From Lycorma delicatula (Eukaryota; Arthropoda; Insecta; Hemiptera; Fulgoridae): DNA of 64,000 nt. Every line of letters begins with the position of its first letter. Position 1 is the stretch's first letter. The notes beneath the pieces were generated by a model that made no database searches, was not told where the DNA came from, and saw nothing but the letters and a program-made list of their open reading frames with translations. A program made the translations under genes and the position numbers. Of the stretch, positions 20,790-34,192 are shown one piece after another. Location of the stretch: the NCBI RefSeq assembly GCF_047948215.1, contig NC_134458.1, positions 147,072,536 to 147,136,535 of the forward strand, in the 5' to 3' direction.

Positions 20790-21795
20790 TAGATATGATT
20801 ACAGTATAAGTTTATGATCACCTTCATCCAAACCTCTGATTTGTGTTAACAGTTCACTTAGAAGTTAGATGTTATACAAAGTGTGAATTTTCTCATCTTC
20901 CTCACTCAGCTGTGGTGCCAAAAAATAATAAAAATATTAAAAGGATTTAATTTTTTAATATAAATAGCAGCAATTATAAATTTCAATGAATTAGTTACGA
21001 GTCTTAGTGTGCTTTCTAAAGTTATATTCAAGTTGTTTATAGTATGTATAAAAAAAAAACCACTAATTTCTCAACTATAATGTAATAATAAATAAATAAC
21101 AGTAATTATAAAATAATTTATCAGTTTGAAGAACAAGACATTCAATGTCTTTTTATCCATGATGGTCGAAAATGAAAATTGTAAGTTAGAATTTTTACTA
21201 TTGAAATAAAGCTAAACCAAATTTATTTCACACCTGAAAAGCTCATAATTTTTTCAGTCACTTGTGACTGAAAATCCAGTCCATCTACATGAACAAGAAT
21301 TTCGCTTTGGATCAACTAACAGAAAGGGAAAATTTCATATTGATCTAGTTTTTGGTAGTTTCATTTTTATATCAGTTATACTATTTGAATAAATGAACAA
21401 ATCCAACTGGAATTCTTGTGAAAAGATTAAAAAAAAGGATTATACGTAAAAAAAAATTCATGATGGGCAATATTACAGAAAATTTCATAATTTGTTTGGG
21501 AGAAAACAGTAACAGTAAAAATGACAGTGCTCTAGAAGTGGTGAATTTAATGTTTAATTTGATGACATTAGGGCTGTATATGAGTTATTTCTGTTTATTA
21601 ATTTTTGTTTCTTCTGCAACTGTCCAGGATTTACTCTCTAATGACAAATAAATGATATTACTTTTCTTTAAGTACTTTTACTTTAATTAATCTACAAATT
21701 GAAAAAGATAAAAACTGGAAATAATACTTATTACTAAGAGGTAAACATAATCTTTGTTTATAAAATTATTTAAATATTAAAATAACCAAAACAGC
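20790..21795. other. AT-rich intergenic sequence
   Basis: No gene is recognised. An 11-bp-arm palindrome around TTTTCAGTCAC lies at 21251-21274. The short open frame at 21418-21651 resembles nothing I know and looks accidental. Confidence 0.4.
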
Positions 21796-21799
21796 TGTA

Positions 21800-24700
21800 A
21801 AAGATGCTAAACTTGCTTTTAATACCTTCAAATGGCACAACACATAATGGCCCAAGGCTTGCCGTGCAATCAAACTGAGCAAAAAGAAATCCTGGCTTGA
21901 ATTTATTTTGAACTTAAAAAAACACCTCAAACGATGAAATGTGGAACAAAATTCTCGCTTCAGACAAAAACTTTTTTTTAAATTCCTCCATTAATTAAAT
22001 CAGAAAAACACTTTCACATGCAAAATTCTTCTGAGGCAACCAGTCTCCTAGCTCAAAATTTTGCTAACAACTCAGAGTGATTCTAATCACAATTCAAGTG
22101 TCATTAAACACATAAAGAATACTACAACAGATGATACAGTATCAGAAAACCCTGAAACAGATGAAGCAATGAAAAATCTAAATGGCAGATTGACTTTTCA
22201 AGAACTACAGGAAGTATTGAAATCATACAAAAATACAAGCGCAGGACTGAACGGTATCCCAAATATATTTTTCAAAAACTTTCTGCTTTCAGGACTTCAA
22301 TATCTACTTGAAATATCTCATTATATATGGTCGAACAACATATTTCCCTCAAAATGGGAACAAGGTAAGAATCTCTCTGAAAGAAAGCTACAGACTGATA
22401 GCTTTAATGTGTTGTTCATGAAAACTTATAGAAAAAATAATTAACAAAAGACTCAAGAGGTACTTAGAAAGTAATAGTATACTGTCACCACATCAGCATG
22501 GATTCAGACAGTGCCAATACAACAGATTGTTTATTAACAACTGAATCCACCATAAGAAACGCTTTTAAAAACAATCAGCAACTGGTTCTTATCGCACTAA
22601 CCTTGAGAAGGCTTATGACATGTTGTGGACAGACCGTACAATAAAACTGCTAACAAATTGCAACGTACATGGAAGTATGATAAATTTATTACCAATGTTT
22701 TAAATTCTAGAAAAATCAGAGTAAAAATTAATGGCTTACTCTCAGAAATGTTTGAAATTGAAAATGGCTTTCCGCATGGCAGTATCATAAGTGTCACTGC
22801 ATTATAGTAGCAATGAATGACATTGTAAAGCTATTTTCAGTAACTATCAAGGCCACATTATTTGCTGATAATGGTACGTTAATGCTAGCAGTAAGAAATA
22901 TTAATACAACACAAACAATACTTCAAAATGCCCTCAACACACTCCAGACTTTCTCGGCAATGAAATAGGTTTCAAAATATCTACAACCAAAATCTAAGTT
23001 ACAGTTTTTAAGGTACAGAAGAAAAATGAGAACAAAGAATAAAACTATACCTTGATAAAAAGAAATTAACTGTTCTAGGATTTTGACTTTATCTATAACA
23101 GTTAATTTCTTTTTATCAAGGTATAGTTTTATTCTTTGTTCTCATTTTTCTTCTGTACCTTAAAAACTGTAACTTAGATTTTGGTTGTAGATATTTTGAA
23201 ACCTATTTCATTGCCGAGAAAGTCTGGAGTGTGTTGAGGGCATTTTGAAGTATTGTTTGTGTTGTATTAATATTTCTTACTGCTAGCATTAACGTACCAT
23301 TATCAGCAAATAATGTGGCCTTGATAGTTACTGAAAATAGCTTTACAATGTCATTCATTGCTACTATAATGCAGTGACACTTATGATACTGCCATGCGGA
23401 AAGCCATTTTCAATTTCAAACATTTCTGAGAGTAAGCCATTAATTTTTACTCTGATTTTTCTAGAATTTAAAACATTGGTAATAAATTTATCATACTTCC
23501 ATGTACGTTAGACAGCAAATTATTATATTCTAACGCTAGACAGCAAATTATCATGGAAAGATCATCAGCAATATTTAAAAATGGATTGTTTCAAAAGACT
23601 CAACGTCTTGAAAACATTAGCTTTGAAGAACTGGGGAGCAGATTAAGAAGTTATTATTAAAATATACTGTACCTGTGTACAATCTAAACTAGATTATTAT
23701 TCAATAGTTTATAACTTAGTGAATTACAGTTTCTGCAAATATTAGAACCAATACACAATGCTGCAGCAAGGTTGATGACTGGAGCATTCCAAATTAGCCC
23801 AATCGAAAGCATATTATGTGAAGCAAATCTTACACCACTTGAGTACTGTAGAAAAATATTAACATTAAATTATACCATATCAACAATAGCAACACTATCT
23901 AACATAGCTAATAACTTGTTCAATCCACGCAGTTCTCATTTCAGTACAAAAATGCAAAGAAATTGCCTAAATTATTTGAAGACAGCACAACAAAATACCT
24001 CAATAATCACATTATATCAACCTCAATATAAATGAAATGAGAATTTACTAAAACACCTCCTTGAATTCAATCATCAGAAATACTGAAAGACAATATGGGC
24101 ATTTCTATACATGACTATGGCTTACACAATCATGTGTATGATTGTGTACTAGCTGACAGTTACGCTGATTATATATATGTACAAACAAGGCTGCAATTAT
24201 ACAAGAAATGAATTTTTTATTTAAACTCCCAGATGATGTTTCTATTTTCAATAGCAAAGGTTTTGCCATTCTGCAAGCACTGAAACAGTTCGACAAAGCT
24301 GATATAGAAAAAGTAATAATCTTCCCAGATTTCCAGAGTGCAATAACAACAATAAAAAATAAATTAATGAACAATGGCATAATCCAAAAAATAAATGAAA
24401 TGTACAACCTAATTAAAGCCAAAAGACCTTCTACACATATCAATCTCAGGGATACCATCCCATTTAGGCATTAAACTGAATGAAGAAGCAGACAAGTTGG
24501 CTAAACAAGCTGATGAACCTCATGAACACTCTGTACAATTGAACATCTTTGCTGACACTTAAATAAACTCAAAAAAGAGAATAATCAATATCTGAGAGAA
24601 AAAAATGACAATAGATCATACCTCAGAAACTCCACCAAATACGAAATAGTACTTACGAAGAAAATCCTGCATGTTCTTTTCTAATCATAACTCGACTGAG

Positions 24701-25085
24701 AATTGGAACTTCAACCATATATATCTCATATTGAAGAAAAAGAGCAAGCAAAATCTATGAGAATATTGCCAGGATTATCAGTCAGTTAAACACATTATTA
24801 CAGACTGTCTACACTATCATACAATATGAATGAAACATAAGATACTTTAAGATCTAGAATAGTGCTTTAATAATGTGGTAAATTGTAAGAAAACTCTTAA
24901 TTACACATAAGTGTAAATTCTAAGTAACAAATTCTATTAAACATGAGTGTTCTAAATCTGTGTGAAACCCCCGAATAGTACTTACTGCTACAAGCAACAT
25001 TCTGTAATTTAATATTATATATACATGACCCACTAGATGTAGCTAATGACCAATAAGGTTGATGTAACATTAAATAAATAAAAAT
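21800..25085 (+). mobile_element. I-type LINE with RNase H domain, decayed
   Basis: Reading in shifting frames: a pre-RT region (RAIKLSKKKSWLEF), the fingers (NTSAGLNGIPNIFFKNF, SNNIFPSKWEQ), motif A region near LRRLMTCCGQ in disturbed frames, motif B (IENGFPHGSIISVTAL), motif C (LFADNGTLM), then LDSKLSWKDH and the thumb. An RNase H domain follows (LPDDVSIFNSKGFAILQAL, FPDFQSAITTI, then PSHLGIKLNEEADKLAKQA) and a C-terminal zinc-like HIITDCLHYH segment. The element ends in an AATAAATAAAAATAAAT tail near 25085. Motif C has FADN in place of FADD. A 413-bp inverted duplication splits the RT. Confidence 0.82.
22662..23509. repeat. Giant hairpin: 413-bp inverted repeat with 22-bp spacer
   Basis: Left arm 22662-23074 and right arm 23097-23509 are reverse complements with no mismatch that I could find in reading the whole length. 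The spacer is 23075-23096 (CTAGGATTTTGACTTTATCT and two more bases). The left arm is the forward LINE sequence with RT motifs B and C; the right arm is the same sequence inverted. The LINE resumes in forward orientation after a short repeat (AGACAGCAAATTAT, at about 23510 and 23539). A transcript across it would fold into a 413-bp duplex. Confidence 0.95.
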
Positions 25086-25429
25086 AAATATAAGAAAAGA
25101 AAATTAACTAAAATTTCAAAAAAACATACTAGCAAAGTAAATAACTTTTTGAAAAAAATTAAACAAGTTAAAAGAAATCAATTTATATACAATCTTGCAA
25201 CCAACCTAATGTTAGGCTAGGTATTAGCCTGAGCAGCACAGTTGATCTTGCCTCTTTAGTAGTCAGTCTGAATAAAGGCGAGTGGCATAGCCTATAACAT
25301 AGCAATTGGTGCTAATTGAAATTTAATTAAAGACTAATTTTATTTACATTTTTTATTTTTTATAATTTTAAAGGAATATTAACTCAAAATTTTACGGAAA
25401 CTGTTTCTATTAATGATGCTGACACTGTA

Positions 25430-25615
25430 TAATGTCAGTTCTGTGAGTTACAAAGAAAAGGTGTCACTTGTAGAGTTGAATATCACTTGCATGTCTGTAG
25501 ATTTGGAATTCTGGTATGCAAAAGTACATTTGACTTGGTGAAGAAGGCAACAGAGAGCTATTTCACTTTTCCTCTGTATGTCTGGTACTGGATGTTTGTC
25601 ATTCTTGTGCACGGC
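25430..25615. repeat. Dispersed repeat, copy A
   Basis: Shares with 26205-26385 the blocks GTCAGTTCTGTGAG, TTTGGAATTCTGGTATGCAA, AGTACATTTGACTTGGTGAA and GGATGTTTGTCATTCTTGTG in the same order and spacing, with roughly a fifth of bases changed. The family was not identified. Confidence 0.7.
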
Positions 25616-26204
25616 TGTTAAATGTATTAAGAAAAAATCTGTTTTATATTTTTCATGAGATTATATTAACTTAAAGTGGCTATAAACTTAATTACTGCAG
25701 ACGTCCAATCAATGTATAGTCATATTTTAACCAGTCCAAAGACTAAACGCTTAATTGAATCTAAAAAAACTTCCAATACAGGCACATTAAAATTCAATAT
25801 GACTAATAACTATTGGAATTGTCTTAGTGCCAAATCCAAAGCACTGTTATTGGTGTTTCTTTTATCTTCCTGTTTTAATTTACCTCATATTTCATACATT
25901 AACTCAGCAGACAAAATTATTTAGGAATTAGAAAACTATTATTTAGTACTTAAAGATTTGTAAATATATAGAGTGGTTTTTATGAAAGAAATAAAAAAAG
26001 AGACAAATAGTCAAGTACTATTAAATAATATTCTACTAGAAAATGTAGAAAATTAGGATTGTTGCTTAAGGGCTAAAAACACAATATTTGAGATATATGT
26101 TAAGACACTGTTTAATTAAGTATATAGAATAGTGTCATGTGTAATACATCTGAGGTATGTGGCACTAGTCATATTTGCTTTGTCTTAAAGAAATAATGTT
26201 CATT

Positions 26205-26385
26205 ACACAGTCAGTCCTGTGAGAACAGAGTAATGGGTTAAATATTACCTGCATTTCAGTAGGTTTGGAATTTTGGTATGCAACAGTACATTTGATTTAG
26301 TGAAAAAGAAAACAGGAAGACATTAATTACCTTTTCCTTGGTTTGACTAGTATGGGATGTTTTTCATTCTTGTGAGTGAATGCCT
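26205..26385. repeat. Dispersed repeat, copy B (direct orientation to A)
   Basis: See copy A for the shared blocks. The two copies are about 0.77 kb apart. Either an old local duplication or two insertions of one family. Confidence 0.7.
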
Positions 26386-29380
26386 TGTGTCAGATCACAT
26401 AGAACTATGATGAGTGTGGTACCTGACATACAAATATCTCAATTATTCTAAGAGTACATAAAACAAAACTACCTACCATTATAAATCACAACTTTCAGTG
26501 CAGTTTAATAAGAGTTACAATTTAATTTTAAATCTGTGTAAAAAACAACTAGGCAACAAAGAAAATAACCAAGTTGAACTCTATATAAATGCAAAGATTT
26601 AAATATACTTAATGTCTTAATACTGTACAAACAGAGCATGATAATAAACTGTGTTGATAATTTTTATCACATCATTATGTAATTATGTTATATTAGTTAT
26701 GTATTTAATAATTAGTTAAAAAAAGAAAAAAAAATTATATCACATTTTCATTAGCTTTTTATGACACTAACATAGAACTGTGTAATATTATGAGAATAAA
26801 AATGCTTTGATAAGAAAGGTATCTGTAACAGTCAAAAAATTAATAATTTTGAACTAGTGAAATACAGAACATCACTCGCATTACAATCTACTTTTTTTAT
26901 TGCATTTTGTCAACATACATACCTATCAGAATAGCAAATACTCAATTTTCTTATTCCCAGAAGAAATGAACAAAGATTCGTAAAAACTCTGATTTTTGCA
27001 AAATGATTTTAAGGTGGTTTTCATTTGGAAAGTACCGTCTCAGAATCCTGGTCCTTGCTATTTTTCATAAATACTATTATCACACCACATTTCTGCACAC
27101 ACGTCAAGACCTAATGTAGTGAATTAATCATGTCATAAAATCAATATTTAACCATATTTTTTAATTTCAATGATAATGATATGTGTTATATTTTTAGTAT
27201 CTGTTAAGATACAAGATCAAATTTATTTCTTCTTTATTCTTTAAGAATTCCTATAGCCAGTAATTTTCTACTTTCACACGTTATAGATTGTGATAAGATG
27301 TATTGTATTATTCAGTTTAAATCTGGAATGTATTTGTTCATGATGTACGAACCTAATTAATAGCCATCCATCTTACAATTAACATGTGTGTAATAATTAA
27401 TTCATAATAATAAATACAGGGCACAGACCTTTTAAACATTCTATTTATTTTTGTGTAGTGAAAATAAATAAACAGTCTTAAAATATTGTTTTTTTTACAT
27501 TTACTTAAAGAACCAGCACTCAATACAATGTATTAGCCCTGCAAATGAGCATGGCAAGATTTGTACATATAGATCAATTTTAAATACTTCTATGAAATTT
27601 AGAATGAGAAAAGAACTCTTTTTTAGCATAAATAACAAAATAACTGATCTTAACTTTTCACACTAAAATCAAATATGTAACAAGATTTTCATCATCACCC
27701 ACCATATCTTTTTTGTGATAAATAGGTAAATTTAAAAAAAAAATTAAGAATTTATATGCATATAAATTAAATAGGATACTATTTAACTTACTTAAAATGG
27801 AATAGTTGTTTTCAGCACATGTGGCATATGGAATATCCTTTATAGCATCCAACAATAATCTGTAAGCATTGTTACCCTCCACTGTTGCTAGTACCTGTTT
27901 CCCATGACTGTGATTTACTGGTGTAAGTGTTCCATGTGGTTGTCATTGGCACCAAAACTAACCGGAAATAAATCTAAGTATGAATCCAAGATATTAAATT
28001 TTTAATTTACAAAACTGTCACTATAGTTGGAGGATTTATGATTTCCTAAAAGGTGTTATACAACATTTTTAAATGGCTTCCATGCTGACTTTTTGACTTT
28101 CAGCAGTTTAACAGTTGTTCAAATTTGACTTGTTTTGCAGTTGATTAAGTGGAGACAGAAAAATCATTTCAGAGTTAACTAGTGAGGGATGTATAACACT
28201 TTTTTTGCCCAGGCGCAAGTGCTTCATGCTTTGGTCATTCCTTCCTGATATAATGATTGTCTTGTCCCTGTTGTCCCATTCGCACAAAATTTAGTGCAGC
28301 TGATATGCAAAACTAAACAATACAAAACTTTTAAGTCACAATATATAATCTAACAGGACTTGTACTGAATTTTTTCTAAAATATTTTCTTATTGTCATAT
28401 GTTTCTTTTACAGAAAGAAATTTGTTGCCATTGTGCAAAAGGACAGCCTTTAAAGTAATTTTTGAATGATCAATGAAGTCTCCATTATGTAGGGTTATGC
28501 TCATAATGAAGTGCATCCAAGACAGCACTAATACTATTACAGTACACTAATCTAGTTCTCTTATTCTCAATTTTACAGCCAAAATATACTTTAATATTTT
28601 TAACTAATGGAGTCAAACTTTGACATTTTTCTTTATAAATCCCTACATGTGTAACAGAAGTTATCTAGATCATTTATGCACTTCCTTGGCACTTTATTCA
28701 TAACACAACCTGGAGATACAATTTCTACTTAAACAAATTAGCAACATATTAAAAAAAAAAAAAAACATTTTTGACCTTTATAAATTTTTTCTTGTACCAA
28801 TGTTAGCAAGAACACATCACCAAAACAATGATTTTTGTTATATACCCTGATAAAAAAGCCCAGTTTCTTAAGAAAAAGAAAGCAGCAAAATTTTCTGTCC
28901 TTAAGGCAGAAACTGACAAAATTCTCTTTTTTTCCAATAATAAGCAGCACTTTTCATCCCTAGAGTTGTCTTTTTATACAGAAATATTTAACTCTATTTT
29001 TGTTTGTGGAGTCCCATACAGAATATTTTTTTCATCTGTATTGTGGTTACTATCATATTTACATTTTTCATTTTCAGTTTTGATGAATCCTAAATTGTTT
29101 CACATATTTACTACAGCAATCTTTTAGTAATATTCTGATTATAAGTACCTATGGTTTCTAATTCTCAAAAATTACATGATTGTGAAATAACGAATATTGC
29201 AAAATTGATATACTTGTGAAAATAACCTAGAATATTGTGGTCAACATAACAGACTGTAAAACAACTGCAATTCAAAACAGCTCAGATTCAAATTTGTGCA
29301 AAAATTATATTTAAAAAAAAATTACAAGTATGGTAATAAGTAGCAAATGTTAGAAAATAATAGAATATAAAAATACACGA
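26386..29380. other. AT-rich intergenic sequence
   Basis: No confident feature. A minus-strand open frame at 27658-27882 has a plausible GTAAGT-like donor after YATCAENNYSIL but no recognised relatives, so it is not called as an exon. Confidence 0.35.
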
Positions 29381-29389
29381 ATCATATTA

Positions 29390-29925
29390 TCTGTTCTGAG
29401 CCATTTCCTAACCTTCACATCTAATTAGAAATAGAATGATGGCTTCAATTTCTTTCTAGATCACCTATCACTTTTAATATTTTCTCGTTTTTCTTTTTGC
29501 ACCTTTTTTAATCCTTCTACCTCTGTTTAATTAATACTTCTCATATTATATGTCTGAGCTCATTAGCTTTCCTATTCTTAACTGTTTTTATTTAACTCAT
29601 ATTCTCTTTACCTATTTATTTTCTATTTACCCTTCTTCCCTTAAATTTATTTATACATTCCCTTAACAAAGATAAATATACTGATACATGGAATATATCA
29701 ATCAGACAGAATGTATGACAAAGTATATATATCACTGACAAGTATTTATCACTGTCCATTTAATTTATATATATATATCACTATTTTTATTTTCTATTTT
29801 CTTCAACCTTCTCCATGCCCACATTTCATATATCTTCAGCCATTCTAGCTCTCTTTTTAGTTCCATGTTTCACAAAATTATACTTAAAATCTAAGTCTCT
29901 TAGAACGCAATAACCGTTTCTATTA
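29390..29925 (-). pseudogene. RTE-type LINE 3' end fragment
   Basis: On the minus strand, in broken frames, the C-terminal tail of an RTE-type reverse transcriptase can be traced: a NVGMEKVEEN segment (from EMWAWRRLEKI), KNRKANELRHII (from KRKANWLGHII), and a KVIGDLERN segment. There are many stops, so the call rests on the order of these short blocks only. Confidence 0.5.
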
Positions 29926-31210
29926 CAGTATTTACAGTACACAGTTTGTTTTTGTCACAATGCTGGATTCACTATTTTAATAACAGATCGTCTAATCTGG
30001 CATTAACTTTTGTTTTTTAGCCAAGCTGGATGAATTTGTTGTATTTGAGTGAATCATTAATTCTTACATGTTCAGTTATACTACTGCTTTGTGATGTTTT
30101 ACTTTTGGCTATAAGCTGTACTTTTGGCTTACAAATAATAAACTGTCATTTTTTTCTTTCAAAATTACAAATCTAAACTACGAAGGGTTTTTCTGTGTTT
30201 TTTTCATTATGATATTCTGTATATGAATTAGGGTCAGTTTTTATAATTATACTAATTATTTACACAATATAACATTATCACTAATAAAGATTATTAATAC
30301 TATAGCTGTAGAGTAGACCACCACACTACATATACAACTATCAGCACAGTGAATTAAACTAATGCAACTCGAATGCAGGAATACAACAACCAACTGAGCT
30401 AGCGAGCATGGGCTAGCATGAAAAATTTAAAGTCCAAGGATTCTCTCAGCAGGACATTTATACAAAGATGATTAAAGATTACATGGAGATCATGCCGGAG
30501 AGCAGGAGAGGGAACCCAATTGCAAATTAAATTTTACTTGTTTCATAAATAGATGACACTCAATTTTGATAAATATTATGCCTCTGAAAAAGATACTTGA
30601 TTTCCATAAAAGGTTCTGAGGTATAAAAATTTTTCATAAGTACTAGTACTAGATCTCATATAAAAGGTAGTAACCCTGGGTCTTTGGTGTGTAATCTTTA
30701 TCAATGTTTCTTTTACTATTATAAAATGTCTAAGAAACTCAGTGGAATCGCATCTAAATAGGTCTAAACACACTCTAGAAGTGCTCAGTTGAATGTGTTT
30801 ATATATCCAGTAGAAAGCTTTTTCATACCCAAAACATTATTTTAAATGTAGTGGACAGTCTATCAAGGTGACTGTGATCTTATCTGCCTTTTATCGACTG
30901 TCATTTAATAGGGCACTGTAAATTCTTGTGATGATTTCATCAATAGCAATTTTTGGGCATCCCAAGCATTCGTCATTTTGAATGGATGCATGACACGTTT
31001 ACATTCAACAGTCCACTTTTTTATCATCAAAAGTGAAGGGGAAGTGGAATCTAGCTCATTTACATATCCTTCTTGGTTAAATTTTTTAAAACAAAATGGT
31101 AAGAAGTAGCAAATAACAGAATATAAAAATTTGATAAAATATGGTTATCTGTTCATTTCCTAATCTTTCGCATTACTCCAAACTATCTTGTCTTTTTTCT
31201 AAAGAGAGTA
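29926..31210. other. AT-rich sequence, weak tRNA-like patch
   Basis: Mostly unremarkable. On the minus strand near 30402 the string TAGCTCAGTTGG matches a tRNA A box exactly, but the nearest B-box-like string is only about 26 nt away, too close for a tRNA. Confidence 0.35.
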
Positions 31211-31214
31211 GTTT

Positions 31215-31620
31215 GTGATGTGTGGAAAAGTGAATGGAATGCTACAATCAACAGTAAAGTTCATCCAGTTAAGAACATGGTACTGTGGAGTTCCTCATGC
31301 AGGAAGAACTGTCGAGAGTTTATTATTTAACATTGGCAAATAGGGCACACTACACCTGCTCATGGACACCTCATGAATCAGATCGATAAACCTATCTGTG
31401 CTCGCTGTGACTGCACTACATCCTTGTGGGCTGTGTCTGTTATGTGGCATTGCATCGTAAGTTTGAACTAGGTGCTAACATCGGAAATATCATGAGCAAC
31501 CATGGATCAATGTTGTCGGATGTCTGACGATTTCTTAACGCCATGATTTTAAGTTAATTATAATATTTAATTACTATATAAATATTCGGAGCTGATGACA
31601 TTTTGTACACCCAGGAAAAA
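31215..31620 (+). pseudogene. LINE RNase H tail fragment
   Basis: Contains VPWSSSCRKNCRE-like and IGHTTPAHGHLM-like segments in shifted frames (from the usual LRIGHTRLTHGHL), then DKPICARCDCTTS and a MWHCI segment. This is the cysteine-rich C terminus that follows RNase H in jockey and I-group LINEs. A second copy of the same region is at 37725-37840 on the other strand. Confidence 0.6.
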
Positions 31621-32635
31621 AATTTATTTTATTTAACAAAAATTATGCTTTAAAGAAATATTTTAGTTGGAATATTTATGGACAATCAGAAACCTTAAGA
31701 TTGTGAAGAAAGCAACCTTGAATTTCAGGTTTCAATTAATGTAATTTTACATTTGGTCCTCTATGTTATTTTATAAAGACACAAAACTACCAAAAAACTT
31801 TTTTAATACTTGTAACATTAAAACATAATAAATTAAAAGTATTTCTTTTAAAATCAAAGGATCTCTGACAATTTTTATCAAGAACATAATTTATATCAAT
31901 TTTATTTTATGTTGGCAATTACTTAATGCAATAGGTTTATCTTCAGGTAAATTTGTTATGATTTCATCAAATTTATCACTAAAAATTGGATGGAAGTAGT
32001 CACACCTAGGTTAGAATTTTAAATTGTCCCACTAGCATTTGAGCAGGTTTTATACACTAATTATGTTTAACTTAAGTTGATCTGTAACTATGAAATCAAT
32101 CCAAATAGGAAAAAAACATTTTTTTCAAGATCCTTTGCAAATAAAATTAGATACCGAACATTTAGACATTATTTTCAGTAACTTTAAATGTAAGATTAAA
32201 CAAAATTTACTCCATCAAACCTCAACACCAAATAAGTGACTGGATAATCACAATAATAAGAATCACAAGTACCACATTCAATGACAATTGGTTTTCATAC
32301 AACTGATAGTCTTATAAACCAAGGTATAAGCAATAACTTATACCTTGTTAAAACTTATACTTGTTAAAAACAAGTATTTAAAATTTGTGTATAATTAAAC
32401 GCAATATAGTTTGATCAAGTTTTGTAATACACTACCATTACTCATGATTCAATATTCCCTTTATAATTATGTAAAAAGTACTGATTAATTTATGTATCTA
32501 ATTTGAAAGTAACAAAATGCTTTACAAACTGCAAAGTCCTTCTGTAACACTAAAAATCTTGTTTTTGTTAATACAATCTGGGTTATGATCTCTCAAAATT
32601 TAAAAAAAAAATTAAAATTCTAAAGTGTTTACCTA
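31621..32635. other. AT-rich intergenic sequence
   Basis: Nothing recognised. Confidence 0.4.
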
Positions 32636-32639
32636 AAGA

Positions 32640-33285
32640 CAGCATAAGTTTTCAAACTTGGTTGCAATGTTAATGTTGCTTTCAATTATTATCTTACTAG
32701 AAGGTTGAGTTAATGTGCCCCACATGTCAGCAAAAATCAATTCTTCTGGTTTAGTAGATTTTCAATTCTTTCACCAAAAACTGAAACCGAGTCTATGATT
32801 ACTGAGCATACATCCTTCACAAAATTCATTATCCATTTATACTGGTATTCCATGATCCTTCAAAAAATTCTACATATGTTTATTTTGATGATGAAATTTT
32901 TCATGCATTTTATTGTATCTGTAGCCTTACAAATAGCATACAATTTTTCTTGACAAGCGACTCTCACAGCCCACTGATAAAAGTTCATATCACAATTAGA
33001 AATAGATACAGCAGTAAGTACTCCATTTCTATGGAAGATCCATAATAATTTTCCATTATTCTGAATCGATTGGTCAAATCCTCTTTGTCCACCCTTTTTA
33101 ATTGAAATCAAGATATCAATCAGACCATTAAAAATTTTAACATTAATACAACAAGTACCAAGAGCTTCTAATTTAGCTCCTTGATGACATTATCCATTTG
33201 TTTTGAATAAAACAAAAGGATAGGGTTCAAAGTTATCAAACCAGTCAGTCAAAATATTTAACATGGCATATGGCACCATATATCA
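32640..33285 (-). pseudogene. Ty1/Copia retrotransposon pol fragment
   Basis: On the minus strand the order is that of Copia pol between protease and integrase: a WFDNFEPYPFV segment (after the protease DSG site), ALGTCCINVKIFNGL, a region with FHRNGVLTAVSISNCDMNFY, then NEFCEGC-like and FSFW-like pieces (the zinc-binding GAG-pre-integrase region), and KPEELIFADMWGP, the start of the integrase core. Frameshifts and stops interrupt it. No LTRs were found in the neighbourhood. Confidence 0.65.
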
Positions 33286-33289
33286 GTGA

Positions 33290-34190
33290 ATGTATCACTC
33301 ATCATAGCTCAGTTTTTCAATGTAACCTGGAACAATTAAAAATTATTCATAAAATCATAATCAATCAACTCCTAGATGAAAGACAGATGCTACCACTCCA
33401 CGACACATTTAAACTTTTAGCTGTCAATGCCAATAATGTACACTAAAATTATAGAATTTTCTTTTATTAACATAAAATTTCATTGTACAGTATTTAAGTT
33501 ACATATTTATAATTTTGTTTATTCATAGGAGTGCTGGTTTCATGTCAGGAACGAATAGGATTGCAAGTTTTTGGTCCATGATGCTGCTGGCTCTACCCAT
33601 CTGCTACCTTGAAATTTCAATTTTCCCTGAGGGAATTTTTGGCTTGAAGTGCTGCCAACCTAATTTTTTTACACATTAAATATTATATTATTCAACTAAC
33701 ATTTAAAAGGTTGGTAGAAATGGACTAAAGTTGTTGTCTGCAGGTTATGAAGTTGGCGGGAGAAAATAATAATTCAAGTGTAAAAAATCAACTCCTGGTC
33801 GCGCACTTGGTTGCCCGACAAAAGAACAAAGTTCGCTTTGAGGTCAGAGAGACATGTGTCATGCAGTTTATTGCACCAGTCTCCCCACTTACCAAGCGAC
33901 CTACAGTTCAAGACCTATAGTATAGTTAAGTTCCGAGACCTACAGTTGCTTTTTTATGCTTTAAATAATATTTAATTCTCTTGCTGACTGAGACGTTACA
34001 ACTTGGCCAGACAACAACAGGTATTGACCAGTTCTAACAACCTTTGAAATATTCGTTAAATGTTTAATGTTTAAAAAAATTACAGCAGATGGGCGGGCCA
34101 ATGCTATGTGACCAAAATACTGAAATTGAATTGGTTCGGGACGCGAAAACGGGAATTTCTGTGGCTACAAATAACTGATTTCGTTTTGGT
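33290..34190. other. Region downstream of MIC10, with a GC-richer patch
   Basis: 33720-34150 is richer in GC and CpG than its surroundings (for example GGTCGCGCACTTGG near 33800). It could be an old repeat, a promoter, or part of the MIC10 3' UTR. No coding segment is recognised. Confidence 0.35.
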
Positions 34191-34192
34191 AT

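Noticed and set aside
27658..27882. Minus-strand open frame with a possible donor (YATCAENNYSIL then GTAAGT-like)
   Set aside because: No related protein recognised, the acceptor side is ambiguous, and no neighbouring exon continues it.
28738..29127. Overlapping open frames on both strands near 28.8 kb
   Set aside because: Low-complexity lysine/phenylalanine-rich translations of A- and T-runs; no family match.
30364..30402. Exact tRNA A-box string TAGCTCAGTTGG on the minus strand
   Set aside because: The B-box-like string is only about 26 nt away and no acceptor stem is visible, so neither a tRNA nor a standard SINE head is supported.
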